Origin: Sipunculus nudus
Lineage: Eukaryota > Annelida > Sipuncula > Golfingiida > Sipunculidae
Reading direction: 5' to 3'
Assembly: GCA_026874595.1 (NCBI GenBank)
Contig: CM049318.1
Coordinates: 59,618,250-59,682,249 of the forward strand
Length of the DNA: 64,000 nucleotides
Part shown: piece after piece, positions 25,031 to 35,800 of the stretch
How the letters are laid out: each line of letters starts with the position of its first letter
Position numbering within the stretch: the first letter of the stretch is position 1
Notes under the pieces: model-generated
What the model was told of the DNA's origin: nothing
Databases searched by the model: none
The model's input: only the letters and a program-made list of their open reading frames with translations
Translations under genes and position numbers: made by a program

Positions 25031-25252
25031 TCACTGATATTGGGGCCGCCTTTTTGATGGCTGGCAGAACTGACCTGTGATGCGACCATATATTGAGTGA
25101 TACGCTGCATACATGTGCCTTGGCTTGGTTTCATATTCTAATTCAGATAATACCTGCGCATACGTAGCACATCCAAAAACCAAAATTTGAAAAGGACCCT
25201 GGTTATATTTCGGATCTAGTGACGCAGAATGTTGGCGCAGATATGCGGTCAC
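25031..25252 (-). CDS. Candidate terminal exon or small ORF, unknown protein
   Basis: A 73-codon minus frame begins V(M)TAYLRQHSASLDPKYNQ after a possible acceptor (GCAGTAG|GTGACC) and ends ...KRRPQYQ-stop. Its composition (aromatic residues, KPRHMYAAYHSIYG) is protein-like and its GC content is higher than the flanks. There is no in-frame ATG at the beginning, so it would have to be spliced. No family recognised; it could be chance. Confidence 0.22.
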   Translation of the reverse strand: MTAYLRQHSASLDPKYNQGPFQILVFGCATYAQVLSELEYETKPRHMYAAYHSIYGRITGQFCQPSKRRPQYQ

Positions 25253-27384
25253 CTACTGCTTTCGGGTTGATATATTTATGTTTGAGTCACAACAATCTTC
25301 AGGTTAGGTCTCTGTACCTGGAGGACATTCATGTTGTGAGGTGTTTAGGAGGCCTGCCTTGCAAGGAACAAGATGCAATAAATATTAAGAGTAACTTGAA
25401 AAAAAAATCGAATAAATACAAAGAAATATGAAAAGAATCAAATAAGAGAGTGTTTCTTAATACCATTAAATCACCCGGTTATCTCGGTAAACTCAGATCG
25501 TCAAATAAATAAACATGCAAAACGACAGTGTTCGATAGAGTGACTAGTAATAATCATTTAATTATTTTTTATAATAAATCTAATTTATTCTGATATGATA
25601 ATAATTTTAATTTAACAAATTTTCAATTGATTTGATCAATAATTAAGTTCGATCAAAAACATGAAGTTTCGATAATCTAAAGATGCGTCCGACCGATTTA
25701 CGGACCCCCTCCCCCCCCCCCCCCCCCCGTTTCGTGAACTCAGGTTTCGATATGGCGCAGGTTCATTTAGGGATCTGCAGATATTGACATTCATTTTTAC
25801 AATTTATGGATGAATCACCATGTAGTTTGTATGATCATCAAATGACTCATGAACTATAATAAAAACAAGCACATGCGCCTGATAGACCTTTAAATCTGAG
25901 GTAAAATTACAAATTTGAAATGTGAGTTGATTATATGTGCTACGATTCATGCAAATTATGTAACGAATCAAGATTTACATATGTAGATTAGGTCAAATCA
26001 GTTAGTTTTCCCAAGATAGCGATGTTTAAAATTATTTAAATTAAATTGGGGGGGGGGGGGGGGGAGGGGCGGGAGAGACGGGCGGAACAAAGTCTGGCTA
26101 GTTGGTGTAGACCGAGACCATTTCGCTTTTTTAGAACGTTATATACAAGTCACTGTTCAGTGTTGAGGCCGATTCCATAGAGTCCGAACGCAAGGTTCGA
26201 GTTCAAGTCCAAATTCTCCGAGTCTTGGTCTTTAAGAAACCGATTCTAAGTCCGAGTCCAACTCATAATAATATACATAATATTAATATAAAGAAATATA
26301 AAAAAAAATGTAAATCTGAGATAATCATGGGTATTTTTATGTTATTTCATGCTTACTTTTTACTTTAATGTTAGAATATACATTCAGCTAGAGATTCGTC
26401 CCGTATTGACATTCAATAGGAAATTCACATTGGACAAATATTGTGTTTGACATATAATGTCAATAATGTGTATACATCTTTTGACATAGCCTATGTGGTG
26501 TGTTTTCCAGTTTTTCATAAAAGACCATAGATGACAAAGATTATTTTTTTACTCGACTGGAGATGGACACTACCTGATTTCTTCGGCCTTGCCCTCCGAG
26601 TCCAAGTCCAGGACCAATGAGTCCAGATCCTTGAATAATTGCACTCGATTATTATAGACTTGAGTCACTTCAGTCCTACATCACTAAAACTGATTTTCAC
26701 TTTTACTTCAAATGTTGGCGAATTTCAAAAAGATTTCTCGTGAAAATTATTAAGAAGAATATTTTGCTATTTAGTTTGATATTTATCATAAACAAACATC
26801 ATGGGTACATTTGAAATAGGAATTACATATTACTTGCTATGAAATTCTTGTGAAAATTATGTTTATATTGGCAAGATTCTGAAAACGAGTGACATTTAAG
26901 TTGTGACCAGTTCAGCTCGTGCTGCCATCTCGAGGGAGACGCTGAAAACGTCTAAGGGCGGTGGGTGTAACATGGATTGAAGGGCTAAAAATGTTTCTGT
27001 AGATTGTTTACTCAAGTCAAACGTTGACCATTTTTACCCCCCCCCCCCCTATATAACGATGTGCAATCATTGCACCAGGACATTGAGTAATGTCAGAGAA
27101 AGTGCCTTACAAAATAAATGTAAAGTAAAAATGTGGTAATATTCGAAATTATGGATGGACGGAAATTTCTAGTATCAAAGTGTAGCATTGATCATTGTCA
27201 TAAGGGAGAGGTTGTCTCTGATCCTGATATAAATGGTCTGTATTGGCAGTTTGAGTCTTCAGGCAAGTTGGATATTAGTATTTAGTAGTTTGGTACTGCG
27301 CAAGGGTAAGCGGACCCTTCTGGTAATACAGGCGTTATACTTTAAACTAGAAATAAGTATCCCAAGGAAATGCAAGCCTTCGCC
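25253..27384. other. Non-coding; C/G runs and GAGTCC-rich degenerate repeat
   Basis: Holds a C run (about 25711-25728), a G run (about 26047-26064) and degenerate repeats of GAGTCCGAGTCC / AAGTCC at 26175-26260 and 26598-26675. A possible polyadenylation signal at 25378 follows an acceptor-like CTTCAG at about 25297-25302, but the intervening 75 bases are not convincingly coding. Another C run lies at about 27037-27049. Confidence 0.45.
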
Positions 27385-27639
27385 ATGTTCGTATTCACTT
27401 ATTCGGCCCATATTCCAAGGTTCATAAGTGATTAAGTGACTGCACATTGGTGAATATTCTGTTGTGACGTTCCTAAATCCGGATCATATTCCTGGTCCAT
27501 ACCAAAATCCTATCGATTCTTCACGGGCCCTGAAAATGTCATGAGATTCCGTTCATGATTGCATGATTTATGTTGTAAAGAAACACAGGCACACAAACCA
27601 ACATGAACGGGGATGAACGCATACCCTCCTTGTCGGAGG
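27385..27639 (+). repeat. Dispersed repeat family B, copy 2
   Basis: Matches 10671-10951 over most of its length (GTATTCACTTATTCGGCCCA, TGACGTTCCTAAATCCGGAT, the AC-rich stretch, ATGAACGGGGATGAACG). It ends in the hairpin CCTCCTTGTCGGAGG (27625-27639), which is the likely 3' structure of the family. Confidence 0.65.
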
Positions 27640-28854
27640 CATACCCTCCTAATCTCATAATACCAGTTTAACACTCAAGTGGCAAATACAGGATCTTAAA
27701 AAAGATATGGCTCACCACCCTTGCCCAGGTTAACAAGTGTGTCGGGAGTGCTAGTAAACTTTATACATATCTATCGCATGCAGAAGTGTAGGGCAGTAAT
27801 CGGAGATGCAAATCTTGCGCTTCATTTTGGTATAAAGCGTACATTACCCATTTTCTAAATTTAAATGTTGAAATCCGTACCTATTATATGAACTTATTTC
27901 TTTTTCGAAATAGGTTCTTTATTTGGGCGACAACATTTGGGCGGGCACAAAACAACTAAACCGACATTTATTCTGCTGAACAGTGTATGTGAAATGCCTA
28001 AAATCACCCTAATCTCTAGAATTCGCATTTTTACAGAATACTTGTTATTTTTAAGTAAATATATTTCTACTGCTCATATTGAACCCACATGTGGTTTATT
28101 TGTCAAAGGCATAGAGTTAACACAAACGACTGAAAAACAAGTAAGGAAGTGACTCGTTTTAAATTTGATAGAAAATATTGAGTTTCCTGAATCAAATTAC
28201 TCACAGTGCTCATCAAGTCTGTCCGTCAAACGCATTGCCGAGTGACTTTAAAATGCTTGATCTGTCGAGGTCTTCAAATTCGTTATTAAAGGCCTTAAGT
28301 TTCTCTTCCGTAAATCCTGTACTTACTGTAACTGTGTGTTTTTTATTCCGTGTTTTTAGTTACATTCGTTTTTATTTGTACTGTGCACTTGGAATTTTTT
28401 TTGTACATAATTAGCGTATTATAAGTGATGATGTAAAATACATTTGAAACAGTAATCATGTATTAGTATTAATGACAGGCGAATTTCAATAAGTTTACTT
28501 TAGCTGATTCAGGGTGGGTGTATAGGCCGGGGGTTATCCACGCTGATGCAATTATCACATTTACCCATCTGGTGCGAATACATTATAATTCATAGCACAG
28601 CATGACTAAACCAGCTGGTGGGATTAAGAGAGTGCAAACTGATTTGGCGCCAAATATGTGACATCCATTTGTCGATTTCATCATGACATCATGACATATT
28701 CTGAATAACCTAACGAGCTACCAAAATATGATAACCATGTTAATGTAAGAAACGGATTTTGCGTGAAGGATATCTTAAACATAAGGTCACCCGATTATAC
28801 ATTCTAATACAGACAAACATGTATATGTTGGAAGTAAAGCAAACTGTGTGAACG

Positions 28855-28934
<80 letters not shown>

Positions 28935-29525
28935 TATCATATTAATTGTACGCGTTGGACAAGATGACAAATAAAGGAGGTTGCCTTTATTCATTTAAAT
29001 TGTTCAACACTGTATATATTATTCATATTTTATGCAAATTTATCTTAACAGAGAGTGTTGCTGAGATTAAATAAATATCAACGATTAGTATCAACTGGAC
29101 GGTACTCACCGAGCGATCGACAGAAAAGCCTTACGCCCCCCCCCCCCCTCCGCGCCCCGCATGTCGGAAGTTACCTGCGGGCAGTAATAGCTATGTAGCT
29201 TGAAAAGTAAGCCAAGGTAAAAATTAAATATCATTCGTAAAACTATCACCCGTGACCAAAGATCCCATTTTGAAGTCATTAGATTTCTATCGCAAATACA
29301 ATGAGAAAAAATAAAAAAAAAATAATTAATAATAATTAATAGATGATTTGATGATTTTACGTTCGGGGAAGCTAGGACAATACTCCCCCCCCCCCCTCCC
29401 CACACACACTAATGTTTTTTCTACATATTGTTTAGAAAGAAACGCATCAAACAGGTTAGGCCTTCCCTTCTAAGGAGGCTTTAAGAACTTATTTTGACTC
29501 TATATCCTAACCTTTGTATGCACAT
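27640..29525. other. Non-coding; TA microsatellite and C runs
   Basis: Contains a TA tract at 28857-28934 with one GTATATATAC interruption and C runs at about 29136-29149 and 29386-29396. No gene recognised. Confidence 0.5.
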
Positions 29526-29965
29526 TGGTACGGGGTAACATAAAAGGGGACCAAGCTGTCTCGCTTGTGAATCTAGCTTTTCTAGCGAAGCGGTTGGAAC
29601 GCCGGACACGTGCGCCACCAACATCCCGGATCCCGGATCGGCTCAGAATTTCCCCTGAACAATTTGTCTTCGTAACAAATGGGGGCTCGTCCAAAATTAC
29701 CGCAAACTTTGAGGCCCAGGGAATGGTGGTTTGAAGTAATTTGGCAATTACCGCCACCTAGTTCACTAAAAGTGCGACTCCTGGGATAGTTAAGGTTGTT
29801 CTGGTTGCAGAATGCTCTTAAGAGGGTGTGTTACGGGGTGACATAAAAGCGGACGGAACTAGTTAAGCTTGCTTTCCTAGCGAAGCGGTTGGAACGCCGG
29901 ACATGTGCGCCAACGACGTGGGTACGAATCCAATGTTTTCCCCTGAGCAATTTATCTTCGTAACA
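29526..29965 (+). mobile_element. Miniature LTR retrotransposon (TRIM-like), 440 bp, with tRNA-like boxes in the LTR
   Basis: LTR1 (29526-29677) and LTR2 (29829-29965) align throughout. LTR2 has perfect TGTTACG...CGTAACA ends and a TATA-like CATAAAAG. Two bases after LTR1 comes TGGGGGCTCGTCC (29680-29692), matching the first 13 bases of the tRNA-Pro primer-binding site known from gammaretroviruses. A purine-rich AAGAGGG precedes LTR2. The internal region is only 151 bp and non-coding, so this is a TRIM. LTR2 also contains TAGCGAAGCGG (29878-29888) and GGTACGAATCC (29921-29931), good matches to tRNA A and B boxes. No target duplication is evident (CACAT versus TCAAT). Confidence 0.7.
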
Positions 29966-30722
29966 TCAATTATCTGAGTAAGCTGCGTCTGAACGGATTT
30001 TTTTGGTCATGATTATTAGATTATCTAGCCTCTGGGCCTGTTAATTTTAATCATATGATATGACTGAAGTAAAGAAACTGTGCGTCAGGTCTGATGCAGG
30101 TGTTATTCGCAAGATGGCGCTGTAACTGGAGAGACTGGATCTGAGACTGACAAATCTAAAAAAAAAATCAAGCGCCACCAACATCCCGGATCCCGGATCG
30201 GCTCAGAATTTCCCCTGAACAATTTGTCTTCGTAACAAATGGGGGCTCGTCCAAAATTACCGCAAACTTTGAGGCCCAGGGAATGGTGGTTTGAAGTAAT
30301 TTGGCAATTACCGCCACCTAGTTCACTAAAAGTGCGACTCCTGGGATAGTTAAGGTTGTTCTGGTTGCAGAATGCTCTTAAGAGGGTGTGTTACGGGGTG
30401 ACATAAAAGCGGACGGAACTAGTTAAGCTTGCTTTCCTAGCGAAGCGGTTGGAACGCCGGACATGTGCGCCAACGACGTGGGTACGAATCCAATGTTTTC
30501 CCCTGAGCAATTTATCTTCGTAACATCAATTATCTGAGTAAGCTGCGTCTGAACGGATTTTTTTTGGTCATGATTATTAGATTATCTAGCCTCTGGGCCT
30601 GTTAATTTTAATCATATGATATGACTGAAGTAAAGAAACTGTGCGTCAGGTCTGATGCAGGTGTTATTCGCAAGATGGCGCTGTAACTGGAGAGACTGGA
30701 TCTGAGACTGACAAATCTAAAA
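29612..30722 (+). repeat. Near-perfect 560-bp tandem duplication covering most of the TRIM
   Basis: The segment 29612-30161 is repeated at 30172-30722 with, by eye, only one extra T in a T run. The junction is AAAAAATCAA at about 30162-30171. The breakpoint lies inside LTR1, not at an element boundary, so the second unit has a partial LTR, the primer site, the internal region, a full LTR2 copy (30389-30525) and 3' flank. It is either a very recent duplication or an assembly artefact. Confidence 0.9.
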
Positions 30723-33700
30723 TTCACCATGGGAGCCGAAATTATTAGGATTATTCTTACATGACATATCTAAAAACTTAAATCATCCCAGTCTTTGAGC
30801 GTACATACGTGAATTTGGAAAACTATATAATTATACAGTGCTGGGAGAACAGTTCTACAAAACATCAGTGATGGGAGAATACGGAAAATAAATTATAGCT
30901 GTGAAAAGAGGTTGAAAATTTCTAACTTATATTTTTAACAGGTAATATGTAAACACAGGGACAGAAATGTGCGTAAAAAAATTATTATCATTTACTGAAC
31001 GAATATAATCGAAAAAAGAATAGAAAATACAAAAAATAAAGCATAGATTTTATCGAGCTTGTTTGAAGTAAAATTGCCCCTTCTTCATACTGCACCATTC
31101 AGGCATTTAAATATCATTGGAAAGTGACATTTATTTTTATGACATGTTTGTTGATTAATGGCTTTCATAACTTTTTTTCATATTTGTCTGAAATAAAAAA
31201 AAAGCTCATGACTGAAGCATTAATGATAAAGGTTCAGAAGGTAAAGATGGCGCCTCTGTCCTTCAGCAAAGAAAAATGTTATATAGCCTTGGAGTGTTAA
31301 GTAGTAGACCCGACAAACCAAGGAGATATTTAGATGAGATAGAAATTAATAGATAAAGGCATTCGGTGTTGATTGATGCCATTTCAGTCCAGCACATCTA
31401 TATACTGTATATAGTATGTTTAATGTTTAGATGCTAATATATTAGCCCGGACTTTATAAAGGTAAAGGATCAAAATTATGGTCTGAAAAGTGAGGGATTC
31501 GTTGGATCTAAACGTTGTTTATTCCTGATATCCCACTTTTTATTTAAGGCCTTTCAGGTATGCTCACTCTGCGCCCCCCCCCCCCCCCCCCGTTTCATCG
31601 TTTATTTGCACGATTATTCAGAATTGTTGTGTGGATGTTGGACTTTTGTCTCGGTAGAGGTATGCGCTCAAGTGAATTACATTGTGATTCATTATATATT
31701 TGGCAACCTATCCTCATCTTTTCAGTGCCAGGGGAAGAGAGTGCAGCTTGGCCAGGGGGCCTTCCGTGGCTAGAATCCGCTAACCCCATTTCCGGGGCTC
31801 CCCTCGTTGCACCGACTTGCTCTATATAACTATATGGCTCTATCTGTGGATTTCCATATATAAAGGATGTGACAATTCATGTTTTTTTCCCTTCCGATTG
31901 TATCCTACGTACTAACCTACGCCTGCCACTCTGGTTTAACCATGTTTAACCACGTATGTCAGTCAGGAGAATTTGTAATTTGTGATATAATGAAGGCATG
32001 CCCTATTTGTCGCCTTTTAATTGTGCAGTTATATAAATATATATTTGTTAACGAATATGTTCATTCTATAGTAATTATATGTTGTTAATAATACAGGTAT
32101 ATACATGTACAAGTTCCTGGTAAATAATAATATATTATGTTTATTTTACCGAGCCATATATATATGTATAAAACTAGGTACATGAAAAACAGGGATTGTT
32201 TACTATATGATTACAACATTGCATGTGTTGCTGACAAAATTATATAATGTGATAAGGCAATATTTTATTTTCTGTTAATATGAAGTTGTAATGTCTGACG
32301 TGCAGGCTTTTTTACCCATAATGAATTACTGGCCACAAATCAAATGTAAATTGTATAGCAACTTACCATATAGCAACTTGAAACAAATGAACCATGAGTC
32401 ATGACCCTCAGCTGAGACAGGATGAAGTGTGGCAATAAAACAGTTGTAGTTTTTACAGTTGTAGAAAACAAACAGGTATGAATCTGCATGAAAAGTCTTA
32501 ACTTCATAGGCGTTTGGTCTGCTGTATCGTTGCATGGGTAATCTAGAACATTTTCGTGACCGCGGAATGCAAGGCCTAGTTTCTCAGTGGATTTGTGTTC
32601 TATGAATGTTAATCTATGGGTCCACTCAGGGTATATATTCATTATGGCGACAAAAGCCGTAAAAGAGTCGATCCTAGGACACGTGCATAGTTCTAGGGAT
32701 CGGTTCTACTATTTTCTGTGCATTATTGTTTTGGGTTAACGAGCACAAAGTCATAGCAATATTGCAACTCTGTGCTCTTGACTCGAAGAAATAGTAAATG
32801 CGATAAAATTAATATTACAAAGGAAAGGTTTCATTTATTAAAGTATATTTGAAAAGATGTGCTGTTCATATGCTGTACTATATATATGTACTATATTATA
32901 AGAACTGAAGTACATTTGACCTTCCTGTACGGTCTGACAGAATTTCACGGATTTGTCTCGCTGAACTTTAAAATGAACCAAGCTCTCGCTCCGTATCAGT
33001 ATGGCTGCCACTTTTTGCAGGATTATTCAGAGTTTTCTTGGGGCCTATATAAGATATTGCAGTTTTTTTAATATATTCGTTTAAAACCAGTGGCACCATC
33101 CCCCCTTGCTTAAGGTGGGGGGGGGCACCCCTGTATTAACGCCCCTGCACGGCACATGACTATAGAGTACAGTGCGTGTGTCTGAAACATATAGAGTGGG
33201 TTTAGTAGGCGTGTTTATTCATAGCACAATGTCCCTATATTTACAATGAGACAGTAACTCCCCACTTGTAAGGTATCACATACACACGGCAGCTATAAGC
33301 GTCTCCTAGCTCGATATTGAGATATAAAACCACGACAGTTCGGGCTGTCTAGTTTGGTGTCTTTATGTAATAAAACCATTGGATTTAATTATTCTTATTC
33401 TTGTCTGTTTGGAAACTAGATCATAAAGCAAATAACATTATCTATTGATTAATAGGAATCAGACCAGCGGTTAATTTAGTGGATTGAACTTCAGAGCAAC
33501 AGGTGCTCGTTTTGAACACCGAGAAAATGCCTACAAGCCAAAATGATGAAATCTTAAAACAAGGTCAGATATTTACAAGTAATGGAACCAAAAAGAAATG
33601 AAAAAGTACATACATATATATATGATTCTTATGGTATGAATACCTTCACCCTTTTATTCTTGAAATAAACATGTAATAGACCAACACGTCATGGACCTTT

Positions 33701-33985
33701 TATATAAAATAAGACAAATGTATAAAATTCAGAGATTAGACTTGTAGGCGGACCCCCTGATGTATACTTAGACAATCCCGTCAGTCCGGCACTCTGTCCT
33801 CCACATTCAGTTGCGGGCATAATCTCGAGAAACATTCGAGCAGTTGCCGTAAAATTGGTACCTATATGACGGTAAGTGCGCTATGGCAGAAATCCCATAT
33901 GGATTTAATAATCCAATCAAATCTGTCATTATTTTATATTTACATGAATGCCACCTTTATATGGAAGGAGAGTCCCAACTTACAT
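30723..33985. other. Non-coding, no gene recognised
   Basis: AT-rich, with a C run (31574-31591) and short TA tracts. An acceptor-like CATCTTTTCAG at about 31725-31735 is followed by about 90 GC-rich bases open in more than one frame, which is ambiguous. The minus frame 32340-32642 (100 codons) reads moderately protein-like but has no splice context. A fragment at 33089-33155 (AGTGGCACCA...GGGGCACCCCTG) looks like part of a G/C-rich MITE. Confidence 0.4.
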
Positions 33986-34135
33986 CAGGGGCGGATTCAT
34001 GATTTAGGAAAAGGGGGTGGGGTCCAACCCAGGAAGACAAATAAAAACCCTAAAAAAAGGTCCCCAGGCTCGGAAAAAAGGGGGGGGGGGGCCGAGGTCC
34101 GGACAACCTTGACCCCCCCCCCCGAATCCTCTTCT
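33986..34135. mobile_element. G-rich MITE of the CAGGGGCGGATCC family, copy 1 (diverged)
   Basis: Starts CAGGGGCGGATTCATGATTT, continues with GGGGTCCAACCCAGGA and GGTCCCCAGGC phrases shared with 51109 and 58171, and ends in a degraded CGAATCCTCTTCTT. It carries G and C homopolymers and no ORF. Confidence 0.65.
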
Positions 34136-34619
34136 TTACATTCACATATTCTTTAAAATTCTGAACATCAAATGACGTTGTGCTTTTAATATTTGTGACT
34201 GGTTACTCTGTTTAGCAATTATCAATATGAAATCTATAATGAAATTTATAATTACTGACGTGTTTTTCGATGTTTAAGGTTTTAAATCATCTGGTATTAG
34301 CAAAATCAGTAACGTATCAACCTGATTTCTTGGACTATACATTGCAATATCAAATGTAACCGATTTTTAACTAATTCATTTTATAACATTGAAATAAAGA
34401 ACCATGCACAAGCAGTTTTCAAAATTATGAACACTATTGACATCCCTAAGGCTAAGTGACACCGGAATTTACAAGTATCATGCTATACCGTTAATCCATG
34501 TTATCTCACCTATATTAACGATTAGCCTATTGACAGGATTTTTCTGCTGATAACCACCGGCTCCGCGGGGCTACGTGGCGTATTGTCTCAAATAAATGCC
34601 GGGCATGTGTTATGCATGC

Positions 34620-34650
34620 TTTAAAAGTTGATAAGCAACCGGCGCTGGTC
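34620..34650 (+). promoter_or_regulatory. Possible core promoter (TTTAAAAG)
   Basis: TTTAAAAG at 34620-34627 lies about 30 bases upstream of GAGCTCCACAC, in a locally GC-rich patch (34555-34760). A second AT box, TAAATAAATA, is at 34669-34678. The patch ends in a good splice donor, which supports a transcription start, but neither box is a strict TATA consensus. Confidence 0.3.
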
Positions 34651-34761
34651 GAGCTCCACACAGCGTTGTAAATAAATATTTGTGGCACGCCAGACCAGTT
34701 GTGTCAACGTGATAGTACGAGCCAGTCACATTCCAGTGAAAGCGGTCGAAAGGAACATCAG
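34651..34761 (+). other. Predicted non-coding first exon
   Basis: GC-rich segment ending in AACATCAG|GTAGGA (GT at 34762-34763). No ATG opens a usable frame. The start is inferred. It is followed immediately by the tandem array, which would sit in intron 1. Confidence 0.3.
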
Positions 34762-34789
34762 GTAGGACCTCTAATGTACTCGAACTAGA

Positions 34790-35800
34790 TAATCAAGTTG
34801 TACAGGAGAGCAAGTTAACATGTTTCATCATAACTTACGTGAAACATTATCTGTCATTTTTTTATTTTCGGAAAATATATTGACTTCGTTTTATATGGTG
34901 TAGTATGTTGCATCAGCAGAGCCAGGGTTGTTATGGATACTAGTTTGTACTCCTACTAGAATATCAATTTTTACAGTTGAGCAAGTTAACCTGTTTTGTT
35001 ATAATTTAATTAAATATAATCACATTTTTTTCGGGAAAGGTATTGACCTTAGTTTATATGGTGTAGTATGTTCAGTCAGCCCAGCCCAGGGTTTCCTGTA
35101 TACTAGCGTGTATACTAGTACTACATAAAGTTTTTCAGGAAATCACGTGAAGCCTTTTTTATTATAATTTACGGGAAATATAATCTGTCACTTTTTTATT
35201 TTCGGAAAAGATATTGACTTTATTTTTTATGGTGTATTATGTTCATTCAGCCCAGGCTGGGTTTTTCTGTATACTAGCTTGTATACTCGTACTAGGTAAT
35301 AAAGTACTTAGTATATCATGTGAACCTTTTTTTAATATAATTTACGTGAAATATAGTCTTTCATTTTTTTAAAAGATATTGACTTTAGTTTAAATCATGT
35401 AGTAAGTTCATACAGTCGTCAGCGCAGACCGGGTTGTTATGTATACCAGCTTGTATACTGGTATACTTCATTATCAATTTTTACAGGGGAGCATGTTAAC
35501 CTGTTTTATTATAACTTTCATGATAAATAATATATTAATCATTATGTTTACATTATTTTATATAAGTATACAAATTATATTGACTCTATTCTGTGTCATA
35601 CCATGTTCGTACAGTCGGCAACGCTTACCAGGTTGTCCATTATACTAGCTCACAGCTTAGAACTAAAACTTGTTTTTATTTTTTAAAATATTTTCTGCAG
35701 TATAGATAAGATATTGACTTTACTCATTGGTGTACTATATCGTCAGTGCAGGTTATACGGTACATTATCTCGTAGCCTAGAACACAAACCTGTTATCAGT
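34790..35800. repeat. Degenerate tandem array, about 175-bp unit, 5-6 copies
   Basis: The phrase GTTAACCTGTTTTATTATAA recurs in diverged form near 34813, 34986, 35143, 35318, 35496 and 35666 (steps of 157-178). Each is followed by ATATTGACTT(T)AGTTTATATGG, then CAGTC..CAGCCCAGG and TATACTAGCTTGTATACT. Divergence increases to the right. Frames in it (34928-35128, 35439-35648) are not conserved between units. Confidence 0.8.

Noticed and set aside
31736-31829. GC-rich segment after CTTTTCAG
   Set aside because: Open in more than one frame with no recognisable peptide, so the frame cannot be chosen.
32340-32642. 100-codon minus frame
   Set aside because: Part reads protein-like but there is no splice context or motif; second half is low-quality sequence.
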